A model generated the notes under the pieces. It did no database searches. It was not told the origin of the DNA and was given only the letters and a program-made list of their open reading frames with translations. From RFPW01 sp040401595 (GTDB lineage Bacteria; Pseudomonadota; Gammaproteobacteria; Burkholderiales; Burkholderiaceae_E), in contig JBBAOE010000003.1 of NCBI GenBank assembly GCA_040401595.1, positions 153,817-217,816 of the forward strand: a DNA stretch of 64,000 nucleotides. Reading direction: 5' to 3'. Shown in pieces: positions 17,319-25,804 of this stretch. The translations under genes were made by a program, and so were the position numbers. Each line of letters opens with the position of its first letter. The first letter of the stretch is position 1.

Positions 17319-19271
17319 TCAGGAAAGGTCAGCCGCGGATGCGCGAGCGGTGCGCCAACCAAGCTCAGCCAGTGGCCGTGCCCGCTTGCCGGATTGGATG
17401 GCTTCGGCGCTAGAGGCTGTGCCATCGACCGCTCGCTTCATGATTCCCTGCAGGATACCGGCGAGCCGGAACAGGTTGAACGCTAGGTAAAACCGCCATG
17501 CTTGCGGCGCGATCGCCTGACGACCGGTGCGCTCGAGATAACGGTCTAAATAAGCCTGCGCGGTCGGAATGCCAAGGCTGGGCAGATCCAGACCCGTCAT
17601 CCCACGGAATACGTTCGGCTCGAGGTGCCAGACCATGACGTTATAGGAAAAATCAGCGAGTGGATGGCCTAGCGTGGAGAGTTCCCAGTCCAGCACTGCC
17701 AGCACCCTGGGTTCGTTCTTCGCAAAGATCAAGTTATCCAGACGGAAATCCCCATGCACGATTGCGGTTTCGTCACCGGCCGGAATATGCGCTGGCAACC
17801 AGTCGATCAGGGCTTCCATCGCGTCGATCTTTTCTGTTTCACTCGCGCGGTACTGTTTGGTCCAGCGCGTGATCTGGCGCTCGAAGTAATTGCCCGGGCG
17901 ACCAAAGTCGCCGAGCCCAACGGCTGCATAATCGACCTGGTGGAGCGCGGAGATGACCCGGTTCATGTCGTCGAAGATGGCGGTGCGCTCGGCATTGGAG
18001 AATCCGGGCAGACTCGGGTCCCAGAGGACGCGACCGTCAACATGTTCCATCCAGTAGAACGCCCGCCCGATCACGGATTCGTCTTCGCACAGCGCCACCA
18101 TCTTCGCGACCGGAACATCGGTGCTGGCGAGCGCTTGCTGAACGCGGAATTCCCGTTCGATGGCATGTGCCGAGGGCAGGAGTTTCGATGCCGGTCCCGG
18201 TTTGGTGCGCATGACCCAGCGTCGGCCAAGACCATCGCGGTCCAGCGCCGCGCTGGACCCGCCCGAACCCGCTCCTTGCTGCGCGTTGCGCGCAGTCACC
18301 AGATAGGTGGGATTCGATTGGCCCCCTTTGAACTGGGTGACTTCCAGGCCATGTTGCGCCTCGGGAATATGGCTGCGAGCCCAGGCCTCCAGGGCTTCGA
18401 GTTCGAAGCGATGGCTGTCAGCGATCGGTTTGGTGCCCACGAAGGCCGAGGCTGCATCGAACGATTTCGAGGCTGGGCTCTGGGTGGCGGCGGCCGCCGC
18501 TGCATCAGTGGGTGCGCCGTTGATTGCACTGCTCATTGCGTTTGAACTCCCCGGATTGGACTTGCGCCAGACAAGGTACTGCATCAGCAGATTTTCCATC
18601 GTCGAATGCCGGCTCCTGGGTTGGAGCAAATCGACAGCCGAGACGTTGACATGACGAATGATCCAATCCCGATCGGCCTCGCCGACATCGAGCGCATTGA
18701 TGCAGGCGGGTGCTTGTGAAAGGCCGCCCAGCAGTGTTCGGCTCCCGGTCAGGGCATACGAGAGCACCACCCGATTCACGCCCCCGTGCAGGACCAGGAG
18801 GACGGTGCGCCAGGTCGGATCATGGCGAAGACGGGCGATCGCGGGATGAACCCGGTCCATGAGTTCGCCGATGGATTCGCCACCGAGGAAACGGGTCTGC
18901 TCGTCGACCGTCCCTTCAAACGCGCCCAGAAATGACTGACGCAGATCTTCGTCCGGGATCGCCGTGAGATGGCCGCCACGAATTTCCTGCAGTTCGGGCC
19001 AGGCTTCCAGAGTCGTCTCCGGGTGGTTCGCCGCGGCGAGAACGCGGGTCGCGGTTTCGACGGTGCGGTTCAGGCCGCTGGTAATGACCCGATCAAAGTG
19101 GATTGCCTCGGCCCCGAACATACGCCCCGCAGCATCGGCCTGGTCGCGGCCTTCGGCGTCGAGTGAAATCGTGAGCGGATCAAATGGGGAACCGTCCGGC
19201 GCAAAGTAGGTGACGCTGCCGTGGCGCATGAGGTAGATGCGGCGGCGTTCGGGCGGGGTGAAGTGGAGCAT
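17319..19271 (-). CDS. Histidine phosphatase (PGM-like) - APH-type phosphotransferase fusion
   Basis: 650 residues in one open frame. Residues ~10-215 are a histidine phosphatase: the RHG motif is Arg16-His17-Gly18 and the second catalytic His162 is in VLHGG. Residues ~290-640 are an APH-family kinase: the Brenner motif HGDFRLDN is at 506-513 and the metal-binding Asp528 is in LDWE. The linker (~220-285) is low-complexity and alanine-rich. An internal ATG (Met246, base 18536) starts the usual kinase N-terminus and has GGGGAG 10 bases before it. Removing one G from that GGGG run would end the phosphatase at a TGA overlapping this ATG as ATGA. The ancestral state was therefore probably two coupled genes. 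The fusion may be real or an indel artefact. Flanked by acyl-CoA dehydrogenases on both sides. Confidence 0.82.
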   Translation of the reverse strand: MLHFTPPERRRIYLMRHGSVTYFAPDGSPFDPLTISLDAEGRDQADAAGRMFGAEAIHFDRVITSGLNRTVETATRVLAAANHPETTLEAWPELQEIRGGHLTAIPDEDLRQSFLGAFEGTVDEQTRFLGGESIGELMDRVHPAIARLRHDPTWRTVLLVLHGGVNRVVLSYALTGSRTLLGGLSQAPACINALDVGEADRDWIIRHVNVSAVDLLQPRSRHSTMENLLMQYLVWRKSNPGSSNAMSSAINGAPTDAAAAAATQSPASKSFDAASAFVGTKPIADSHRFELEALEAWARSHIPEAQHGLEVTQFKGGQSNPTYLVTARNAQQGAGSGGSSAALDRDGLGRRWVMRTKPGPASKLLPSAHAIEREFRVQQALASTDVPVAKMVALCEDESVIGRAFYWMEHVDGRVLWDPSLPGFSNAERTAIFDDMNRVISALHQVDYAAVGLGDFGRPGNYFERQITRWTKQYRASETEKIDAMEALIDWLPAHIPAGDETAIVHGDFRLDNLIFAKNEPRVLAVLDWELSTLGHPLADFSYNVMVWHLEPNVFRGMTGLDLPSLGIPTAQAYLDRYLERTGRQAIAPQAWRFYLAFNLFRLAGILQGIMKRAVDGTASSAEAIQSGKRARPLAELGWRTARASAADLS

Positions 19272-19310
19272 GGGACGCGGGGTTGGCGGTGTCGGGCGAA
19301 GCCCCCCATT

Positions 19311-20444
19311 TTAGGACAAGGCAGCGAAGCGCTCTACATGCGTATCGGTATTTCCGGCGCTGATTTCGATGGCCAGCAGACGCTTGAACCAGTGACTCAC
19401 CACCATCTCGTCGGTCATCCCCATGCCGCCATGCAGTTGCACCGCCTCCTCGCGGATGCGTCGAGCCGCTTCGCCGATGGTGACCTTGGCGGCGCACAGT
19501 GCTCGTTCACGCTCATGCTCATCCTCGGCATCGCACCGCAAGGCTGCGAGCAAGCTCATGGAGCGCGCCAGTTCCAGATGAATTTGCATGTCGACCGCCC
19601 GATGCTGGAGCGCCTGAAAGCGGCCAATTGGTTGGCCGAACTGCTGGCGTGTGCGCAGATACTCGATCGTGGCGGTGACGGTCGCCTCCATCACGCCGAC
19701 CGCTTCAGCGCACAGTGCCGCCAGCCCGATACCGAGCGCCTTTTCAATCGCTGGCAATGCCGACCCCGCTTGCCCCACACAGGCGCTGGCCGGCAAGTAC
19801 AAGCCATCGAACCAGAGGTCGGCTGCGCGCAATCCGTCGATGGTTTTGAAGGCCTTCATGCGCAGGCCTGGGGTGTCGGGGGCAACCAGAAACAGCGAAA
19901 CGCCCGCGGCATCGCCGGGAGCTCCGCTCAGGCGCGCAGACACCAGAAGCGCATCGGCAGCCGGTGCATGGACGATCACGGCTTTGTGCCCGGTCAGACG
20001 CCAGCCACCGTCCTCGGCCACGGCATGGGATTCGACCCAGTTGTTACGACCATGGGATCCAGCTTCCTGGTGCGCCAGGACGACAATCTGTTCGCCCGCT
20101 GCCATCGCGGGTAGCAGCGAATCCGCGGTCGCCGGATCGGCGAAATCCCGCAAGAGCGCCGTCGCAATCACGGCACTTGCCAGGACCGGTTCGGCCAGCA
20201 GGGCCGGTCCGGCAGCCTGCATGGCCAGTTCGATCTCCACTGGTCCAAAGCCCAATCCGCCCCGCGCTTCCGGCACCAGAATGGCGGGTACGCCTAGCTC
20301 AGCCAGGCCATTCCAGATGCTTCGGCTCCAGCCCTCGGTACTGGCCACAATGGCCCGGCGGTCAGCAAATGCATACCGGCCCTTGACAAAGCGTGAGACG
20401 GCATCGCGCAGCTGTGTCTGTTCTTCGGTGTAGACAAAATTCAT
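19311..20444 (-). CDS. Acyl-CoA dehydrogenase, PimD-like small subunit type
   Basis: 377 residues. It matches the smaller partner of paired acyl-CoA dehydrogenases (pimeloyl-CoA dehydrogenase small-subunit type). It opens MNFVYTEEQTQLRDAVSRF and ends with QLHGGMGMTDEMVVSHWFKRL, the family's CoA/FAD region. In pairs of this kind one subunit often lacks some flavin contacts and both are needed. The larger partner lies 5 bases upstream on the same strand and the phosphatase-kinase fusion follows after 39 bases. Substrate is likely a dicarboxylyl-, branched- or ring-containing acyl-CoA, but this is inference. Confidence 0.87.
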   Translation of the reverse strand: MNFVYTEEQTQLRDAVSRFVKGRYAFADRRAIVASTEGWSRSIWNGLAELGVPAILVPEARGGLGFGPVEIELAMQAAGPALLAEPVLASAVIATALLRDFADPATADSLLPAMAAGEQIVVLAHQEAGSHGRNNWVESHAVAEDGGWRLTGHKAVIVHAPAADALLVSARLSGAPGDAAGVSLFLVAPDTPGLRMKAFKTIDGLRAADLWFDGLYLPASACVGQAGSALPAIEKALGIGLAALCAEAVGVMEATVTATIEYLRTRQQFGQPIGRFQALQHRAVDMQIHLELARSMSLLAALRCDAEDEHERERALCAAKVTIGEAARRIREEAVQLHGGMGMTDEMVVSHWFKRLLAIEISAGNTDTHVERFAALS

Positions 20445-20449
20445 GATCT

Positions 20450-21625
20450 TCAGAGCCCCAGAACCATCTGCGAAACGATATTTTTCTGAATTTCATTCGA
20501 TCCACCAAAGATCGAAAGCTTGCGCAGGTTGCAATAAAGTGGTGCCAGGCCTGCCGCATGTTCGGGGCCTACCTCATCGCGCTCGAACAGCAGGCCATAG
20601 GGCCCGACAGCCTGCAACATGAGTTCCGAGAGGCTCTGGAGGATTTCGGTCCCCTTGATTTTAAGGATTGACGGCATCGCGCCAGGGGCTTTGCCGCCCT
20701 CGGCGACCGAGAGCAGACGCAGGTTGGTCATTTCCAGAGCCATCAGCTCGATCTCGACCCGGGCGAGGCGGGCGCTGAAGACCGGATCGTCCTTGAGGGG
20801 CCGGCCATGACGCTGCTCGGTGGTGGCGATTTTCTTGAGTCGCCCCAGGGTGCGCTTGCTGACCCCGATCCCGCCCAGATTCGTACGTTCGTGTCCGAGC
20901 AGGAATTTGGCATAGGTCCACCCCTCGTTTTCCTGGCCAACCAGATTCTCAACGGGTACCCGAACGTCTTCGAACCACACCTCGTTGACTTCCCGGCCGC
21001 CGTCGAGCAGCGTGATCGGGCGTACGGTAATGCCCGGCGTCTTCATGTCGATGAGCAGAAAACTGATGCCCCGCTGCGCCTTGGCTGCGGGGTCGGTCCG
21101 TACCAGACAAAAAATCCAGTCCGCATACTGGCCCAGTGTGGTCCAGGTTTTCTGTCCGTTGACGACGTAGTGGCCGGTCGCTGCATCGAGGACTGCACGT
21201 GTTTTGAGCGAGGCGAGATCAGAGCCTGAACCCGGCTCCGAGTAGCCCTGACACCACCAGTCCTGCGCAGCCGCGATTCGGGGCAGGAACTTCGACTGCT
21301 GATCGGCGGAACCAAATTTCATGATGACCGGTGCGACCATCTTGATGCCAAAGGCCGGCAACGGTGGCGCTGCTGCCCGGCTGCACTCTTCATCGAAAAT
21401 GAATTGCTCGATCGAGGTCCATCCAGGTCCGCCAAATTCCCTTGGCCAATTGGTGGCTCCCCAGCCCTTTCGGTGCAGGATACGATGCCATTCGATGTAC
21501 TCGTCGCGCTCGAGCGGGCGCGTGCTTGCCACCTTCGCGCGGATCGTTTCGGGCAGGGAGGATTCGATGAAGCTACGGACTTCGAGACGAAATGCTTCCT
21601 CAGCCGGGGTGAAATTCAGATCCAT
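20450..21625 (-). CDS. Acyl-CoA dehydrogenase, PimC-like large subunit type
   Basis: 391 residues. Flavin motifs GYSEPGSGSDLASLKT and WTTLGQYADW are intact, and the C-terminus has IFGGSNEIQKNIVSQMVLGL-type residues. It is the first gene of the operon and pairs with the following smaller dehydrogenase across a 5-base gap. I start at the ATG of 21625; a TTG four codons upstream is possible. A strong TATAAT box and two palindromes lie just upstream (21646-21690). Confidence 0.88.
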   Translation of the reverse strand: MDLNFTPAEEAFRLEVRSFIESSLPETIRAKVASTRPLERDEYIEWHRILHRKGWGATNWPREFGGPGWTSIEQFIFDEECSRAAAPPLPAFGIKMVAPVIMKFGSADQQSKFLPRIAAAQDWWCQGYSEPGSGSDLASLKTRAVLDAATGHYVVNGQKTWTTLGQYADWIFCLVRTDPAAKAQRGISFLLIDMKTPGITVRPITLLDGGREVNEVWFEDVRVPVENLVGQENEGWTYAKFLLGHERTNLGGIGVSKRTLGRLKKIATTEQRHGRPLKDDPVFSARLARVEIELMALEMTNLRLLSVAEGGKAPGAMPSILKIKGTEILQSLSELMLQAVGPYGLLFERDEVGPEHAAGLAPLYCNLRKLSIFGGSNEIQKNIVSQMVLGL

Positions 21626-21645
21626 GAATAGTCTCAAAATATATT

Positions 21646-21690
21646 GGCATATTAGATGCCATTATAGATGTTTTGACGTCAGGGACGTCA
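21646..21690 (-). promoter_or_regulatory. Promoter with two palindromes for the five-gene acyl-CoA operon
   Basis: On the minus strand a perfect TATAAT (21666-21661) lies about 35 bases before the first start codon. Just downstream is GGCAT-ATTAG-ATGCC (21646-21660). Just upstream is TGACGTC-AGG-GACGTCA (21674-21690), which also overlaps the likely -35 area. Two symmetric sites bracketing a -10 box is the usual layout of a repressor-controlled promoter, for instance TetR-type. No regulator gene is adjacent. Confidence 0.6.
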
Positions 21691-21731
21691 TGAAGTAGCG
21701 GGCGCTAAGGGTCTGGCTAAGCGACCCGGTT

Positions 21732-23390
21732 TCAACGGGCACGCTCTCGGTCTTGCAGCAGCCGCCATTGAACCTTTCCGGTACCGGACTTTGGCAGGGT
21801 CGACACGAATTCGATCAGGCGCGGTACTTTGTACGCGGCCATGTGTGCGCGGGCCCAATCGATGATGGCTTCTTCGCTCACCTTGCCCAAAAAATCTGGG
21901 CGCAGAACTACCACCGCCTTGACGGTCTCCCCGCGTATCGGATCTGGGGCGGCAATGATGCAGGCCTCGTGGATCGCGGGATGTCCGTACAGCAGCGATT
22001 CGACTTCCGCCGGCCAGACTTTGAAACCCGATGCATTGATCATGCGTTTGAGTCGGTCGACCATGAAGAAATAACCATCCTCATCGACCCGACCAAGGTC
22101 CCCGGTACGCAGGAACCGTTTGCCATCGAGCGTGATGAAGGATTCTTCGTTGGCCTTGGGCTGGTTCCAGTACCCCTGCATGATGGGCGGACCGTGAACG
22201 ACGATCTCCCCGGTTTCGCCCTGGGCGAGTTCGGTCAGCGTGCTCGGGTCGATAATCCGGGAATCCACGCCTACAAAGGGGATCCCCAGACATTGACGCT
22301 TGGGCCGCTGGGGTGGATTGACATGGGTGGGCGCCATGGTCTCTGTCATGCCATAGCCCTCGACGTAGGACACTCCCAGCAACCGGTGCATGCGCGCAGC
22401 CACGGCTTCCGGCATCGCGGCACCTCCGCCATTGATCCGCTGGATAGACGACAGATCAAAGGTCTCCAGTTCGGGATGGGCCAGCAAATCCACCACCATG
22501 GCAGCGATCAGGCTGAGCGCATTGATGCGATGGCGGGTGATGCATCGCAGCGCGACATCGCGGTCCCAGCGCGCCAGCACGACCACCGTGGCGCCCAGAT
22601 AGAGCGGCCCATTCATGCTGCCTTGCATACCCGTGACATGAAAAAAGGGCAGCGCTGCGAGGAACACCGTTTCGTTGTGGGTGCTGAACCAGGTGAGCGG
22701 AACGACGGTGTTGTGCATGACACTGCGATGCGTATGCATGCAACCCTTCGGATTGCCGGTCGTGCCTGAGGTATAGGGCATGACGCACAGATCACCGGCT
22801 TGCGAGGTGCGGGTCGTTGCCCGGTGGCCTGCGGCGATTGCGGTGACCCAAGGCGTCGCGCCCGGAAGATCGAGCGCCACGCGTGGTTCGCACACGAAGT
22901 CGGGGATATTCAGATCGGTGGGAACGCGGAGATAGTCGCTGTAGCAGGCCACCACCAGGTGGTCGAGGGTTTGCGACAGCAGCGGCGCAACTTCGCCCAG
23001 GAGGTTTTGCGCAACGATCGCCGTTTTCGCGCCTGAGTCGCGCACCATGTGCGTCAACTCTTCGGTTCGGTTCATCGGATTGACAGGAACCACGACTGCC
23101 CCTGCACGCAGGATGGCGTAAAAACCGATGATGAACTGCGGACTGTTTTGCAGATAAAGAACAACCCGCTCGCCCGGGCGCACACCGCAGGGGCCTTGCA
23201 AATGACCGGCCAGAGCCTCACAGTCGTCCCTGAACTGCGCGAACGTCAGTGGACTGTCATAGAAGATGAGGAAGTTCTTGTCGGGCCACCGCCAGGCGGA
23301 AATTTCGACGTTGGCGTACAGATCCGTGTCCGGCACCGAGAGGGTGCGCGGCAGTCCCGGTGGCCAGTGAGGCCAGTGCAGATCGCTCAT
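21732..23390 (-). CDS. AMP-dependent acyl-CoA synthetase (long-chain/medium-chain type)
   Basis: 552 residues. The adenylation core motif YTSGTTGNPKG, the GYGMTET segment, TGDLGRVDEDGYFFMVDR and the catalytic C-terminal Lys in PKSGTGKVQWR are all present. The enzyme activates a carboxylic acid to its CoA thioester. I start at the ATG of 23390, 16 bases after the SDR stop; an upstream extension to 23486 would overlap the SDR gene. It forms an operon with the SDR and probably supplies the acyl-CoA substrate for the neighbouring dehydrogenases. Confidence 0.9.
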   Translation of the reverse strand: MSDLHWPHWPPGLPRTLSVPDTDLYANVEISAWRWPDKNFLIFYDSPLTFAQFRDDCEALAGHLQGPCGVRPGERVVLYLQNSPQFIIGFYAILRAGAVVVPVNPMNRTEELTHMVRDSGAKTAIVAQNLLGEVAPLLSQTLDHLVVACYSDYLRVPTDLNIPDFVCEPRVALDLPGATPWVTAIAAGHRATTRTSQAGDLCVMPYTSGTTGNPKGCMHTHRSVMHNTVVPLTWFSTHNETVFLAALPFFHVTGMQGSMNGPLYLGATVVVLARWDRDVALRCITRHRINALSLIAAMVVDLLAHPELETFDLSSIQRINGGGAAMPEAVAARMHRLLGVSYVEGYGMTETMAPTHVNPPQRPKRQCLGIPFVGVDSRIIDPSTLTELAQGETGEIVVHGPPIMQGYWNQPKANEESFITLDGKRFLRTGDLGRVDEDGYFFMVDRLKRMINASGFKVWPAEVESLLYGHPAIHEACIIAAPDPIRGETVKAVVVLRPDFLGKVSEEAIIDWARAHMAAYKVPRLIEFVSTLPKSGTGKVQWRLLQDRERAR

Positions 23391-23406
23391 GGCGGCTCGG
23401 TCCGGC

Positions 23407-24180
23407 TCAGATAATGCTCGAGCCGCCATCGACTGCGATGGCCTGTCCCGTGATGTGGCGGGCTGCATCGCTGGCGAGGAACACAACGGCGCCCTTCAGG
23501 TCCTCTTCTCCGCCAATACGGCGTAGCGGCGTGCGGGCCATCAGCGAATCGGCAAATTTCTCGATCAGTGCATTGGCCATTTTGGAGGGGAAAAACCCTG
23601 GGCAGATGGCATTCACATTGATGCCGTATTGGCCCCATTCTGCCGCCAGTGCGCGGGTGAAGTTGATCAGGGCTGCCTTCGACGTGTTGTAGGCAATCGT
23701 CTGCATGCCCGGGGGGTTGCCCCTGAGACCCGCAATGGAGGCCAGATTGATGATCTTGCCGCGCCCTGCAGGGATCATGATGCGACGACCGACTTCGCGA
23801 GACAGATGAAACGGAGCGTCGACGTTGAGCGTCATCACTTTGCGCCAGGCCTCGTCCGGATAACTTTCCGCAGGCGCGCCCCAGGTGGCCCCCGCGTTAT
23901 TCACCAGAATGTCGATCGTTCCAAATCGAGCGATCACCGCGTCAACCAGCGGCGCGACGTTCTGGGCTTGGCTCAGATCACAGGGAACTGCCAGCACTTC
24001 GAACCCTTGAGCTTCGAGCGTTGCCTGCGCCTCCGAGAGTTCAGCTGGCTTGCGGGCACAAATGGCCAGTTTGCAGCCCATCTCGCCCAACGCTTCGGCC
24101 ATCTGCAGGCCAAGACCACGTGAAGCACCCGTCACCAATGCGACCCGATTGGTCAGATCAAACAATGCCTTGACACTCAT
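23407..24180 (-). CDS. Short-chain dehydrogenase/reductase
   Basis: 257 residues, classical SDR. The cofactor motif TGASRGLG is at 17-24, NNAG at 94-97, and the catalytic Tyr164 and Lys168 lie in YNTSK. The C-terminal IAVDGGSS is typical. GGAGG sits 7 bases before the ATG at 24180, which rules out the 15-codon upstream extension. It is first in an operon with the acyl-CoA ligase and likely acts as a hydroxyacyl-CoA or alcohol dehydrogenase in the same pathway; the exact substrate is not visible. Confidence 0.9.
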   Translation of the reverse strand: MSVKALFDLTNRVALVTGASRGLGLQMAEALGEMGCKLAICARKPAELSEAQATLEAQGFEVLAVPCDLSQAQNVAPLVDAVIARFGTIDILVNNAGATWGAPAESYPDEAWRKVMTLNVDAPFHLSREVGRRIMIPAGRGKIINLASIAGLRGNPPGMQTIAYNTSKAALINFTRALAAEWGQYGINVNAICPGFFPSKMANALIEKFADSLMARTPLRRIGGEEDLKGAVVFLASDAARHITGQAIAVDGGSSII

Positions 24181-24323
24181 CCACCCACCTCCAAATTCGA
24201 TTCGCGATAAAGTTCCGCGACTCAATGATTTTCTGAACGCTTTCGACAGCTCTGGCGAACACGGTATCGCTTACGCCCGAGCAACGTCAATCGTGGTCAA
24301 CCCGCCCAATTTGGAGATCCACC

Positions 24324-25304
24324 ATGAACGCTCTGATGTGCCACGCCTGGGGGCCTATTGATCAACTTCGTCTTGAAGAAGTTGATGATCCGCATCCCGG
24401 ACCAGGCCAGGCGGTCGTCGATGTGCATGCCGCGTCGGTGAACTTTCCGGATGCACTGATCGTTCAGGGCAGCTATCAGGTCAAACCGCCCTTGCCGTTT
24501 TCGCCCGGTGCGGAGCTGGCCGGTGTCGTGCGTGAAGTGGCGCCCGATGTCACCCATGTCAAAGTGGGGGACCGCGTCATTGCATTTCCGGGCTATGGCG
24601 CGTTCGCCGAGCGTTGCCTCGTGGATGCGGCCCGCTTGATGCCTCTGCCTGCCGAGATGGATTTCGACACCGGCGCATCCTTCATGCTGACCTACGGCAC
24701 CTCGATCCACGGCCTGCGCACGATCGGCAAACTGCAGGCGAACGAAACCCTCCTGGTCCTGGGGGCTGCAGGCGGGGTCGGTCTTGCTGCCATCGAGATC
24801 GCTCGCGCGATGGGGGCCAACGTGATCGCTGCGGCATCCAGTGATCAGCGCCTGGCGCTTTGTCGCCAACATGGCGCGCAAGAAACCATCAATTACAGTA
24901 CGGAAGACCTTCGGGCCCGGATCGATGCGCTCACGTCACGCCGCGGCGTTGATCTGGTCTACGACCCGGTCGGCGGCCCTCTGGCGGAAACCGCCTTGCG
25001 CTCCACAGCCTGGCGCGGCCGCTATCTCGTAGTTGGGTTCGCTGCTGGTGAAATCCCGAAGATTGCACTCAATCTGGCGTTGTTGCGCGAGCGCGCCATC
25101 CTGGGCGTGTTCTGGGGGGATGCGATGCGTCGCGAACCAGCCTTATTGAAAAACGATATGAAAACGCTGGTGGGCTGGTTTCACGAGGGTAAGGTCCGCC
25201 CTGCGATCCAGGAGCGCGTTGGCCTGGCAGGTGCTGCCGACGCCATTGCGCGTATGGCCCGACGTGAAGTGATTGGTAAGGTCGTCGTTCTTCCCCAGCA
25301 ATAG
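24324..25304 (+). CDS. Zinc-independent MDR: NADPH:quinone oxidoreductase family
   Basis: 326 residues of the medium-chain reductase superfamily without the structural-zinc cysteine cluster. The nucleotide-binding motif is LGAAGGVGLAAIEIARAMGA (about residue 150). The segment AASVNFPDALIVQG and PGAELAGVV are typical of QOR/enoyl reductases. A GGAG site lies 8 bases before the ATG. It is divergent from the SDR-ligase operon with 143 bases between, and the MaoC gene follows 9 bases later, so a role as an enoyl-CoA or quinone reductase in the same catabolism is likely. Confidence 0.87.
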   Translation: MNALMCHAWGPIDQLRLEEVDDPHPGPGQAVVDVHAASVNFPDALIVQGSYQVKPPLPFSPGAELAGVVREVAPDVTHVKVGDRVIAFPGYGAFAERCLVDAARLMPLPAEMDFDTGASFMLTYGTSIHGLRTIGKLQANETLLVLGAAGGVGLAAIEIARAMGANVIAAASSDQRLALCRQHGAQETINYSTEDLRARIDALTSRRGVDLVYDPVGGPLAETALRSTAWRGRYLVVGFAAGEIPKIALNLALLRERAILGVFWGDAMRREPALLKNDMKTLVGWFHEGKVRPAIQERVGLAGAADAIARMARREVIGKVVVLPQQ

Positions 25305-25313
25305 AGAAACCCC

Positions 25314-25760
25314 ATGCTCACCATTGAAAACCTGCGTCACCGAATCGGCGAAGAAATTGCCGTCAGTGAATGGCTTGAAATTGATCAGAACCGCGTCAAC
25401 CTCTTTGCCGATGCCACCGATGACCATCAGTGGATTCATGTCGATGTCGATCGGGCCCGGCGGGAGTCGCCCTACGGTGCTCCGATTGCTCATGGCTTTC
25501 TGACGCTCTCGTTGCTGGCGCGTTTTTCGGGTGAACTCCTGCGAGCCGACGGCGTGCGGCTCGGTCTGAATTATGGTCTCGACAAAGTCCGTTTTATTTC
25601 ACCGGTGCGTGTCGGTGACCGCTTGCGTGCCCGCTACACGCTCGGAAGTCTTACCGATGTCGACGGTGGGGTCCAGGTGAGTTGGACGGCGACGATCGAA
25701 ATCGAGGGGGCGGAAAAGCCAGCCTGCGTTGCGCAGACGCTGGTGCGCTGGCTGTTCTAG
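25314..25760 (+). CDS. MaoC-like hot-dog enoyl-CoA hydratase
   Basis: 148 residues, single hot-dog domain. The hydratase motif runs through DDHQWIHVDVDRARRES and YGAPIAHGFLTLSL; the Asp and His there are the catalytic pair of (R)-specific hydratases. It starts 9 bases after the MDR gene and is the last gene of this two-gene plus-strand unit. It probably hydrates a 2-enoyl-CoA made by the neighbouring acyl-CoA dehydrogenases. Confidence 0.88.
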   Translation: MLTIENLRHRIGEEIAVSEWLEIDQNRVNLFADATDDHQWIHVDVDRARRESPYGAPIAHGFLTLSLLARFSGELLRADGVRLGLNYGLDKVRFISPVRVGDRLRARYTLGSLTDVDGGVQVSWTATIEIEGAEKPACVAQTLVRWLF

Positions 25761-25779
25761 CCACCTAGTCATGGCGCAC

Positions 25780-25797
25780 GGGCTCCGACCGGAGCCC
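25780..25797. terminator. Bidirectional hairpin between convergent maoC-like and livF genes
   Basis: Arms GGGCTCC and GGAGCCC with a four-base GACC loop lie between two convergent stops (25760 and 25805). There is no long T run on either side. Position and symmetry make it a likely shared terminator. Confidence 0.55.
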
Positions 25798-25804
25798 CGC
25801 CGGG

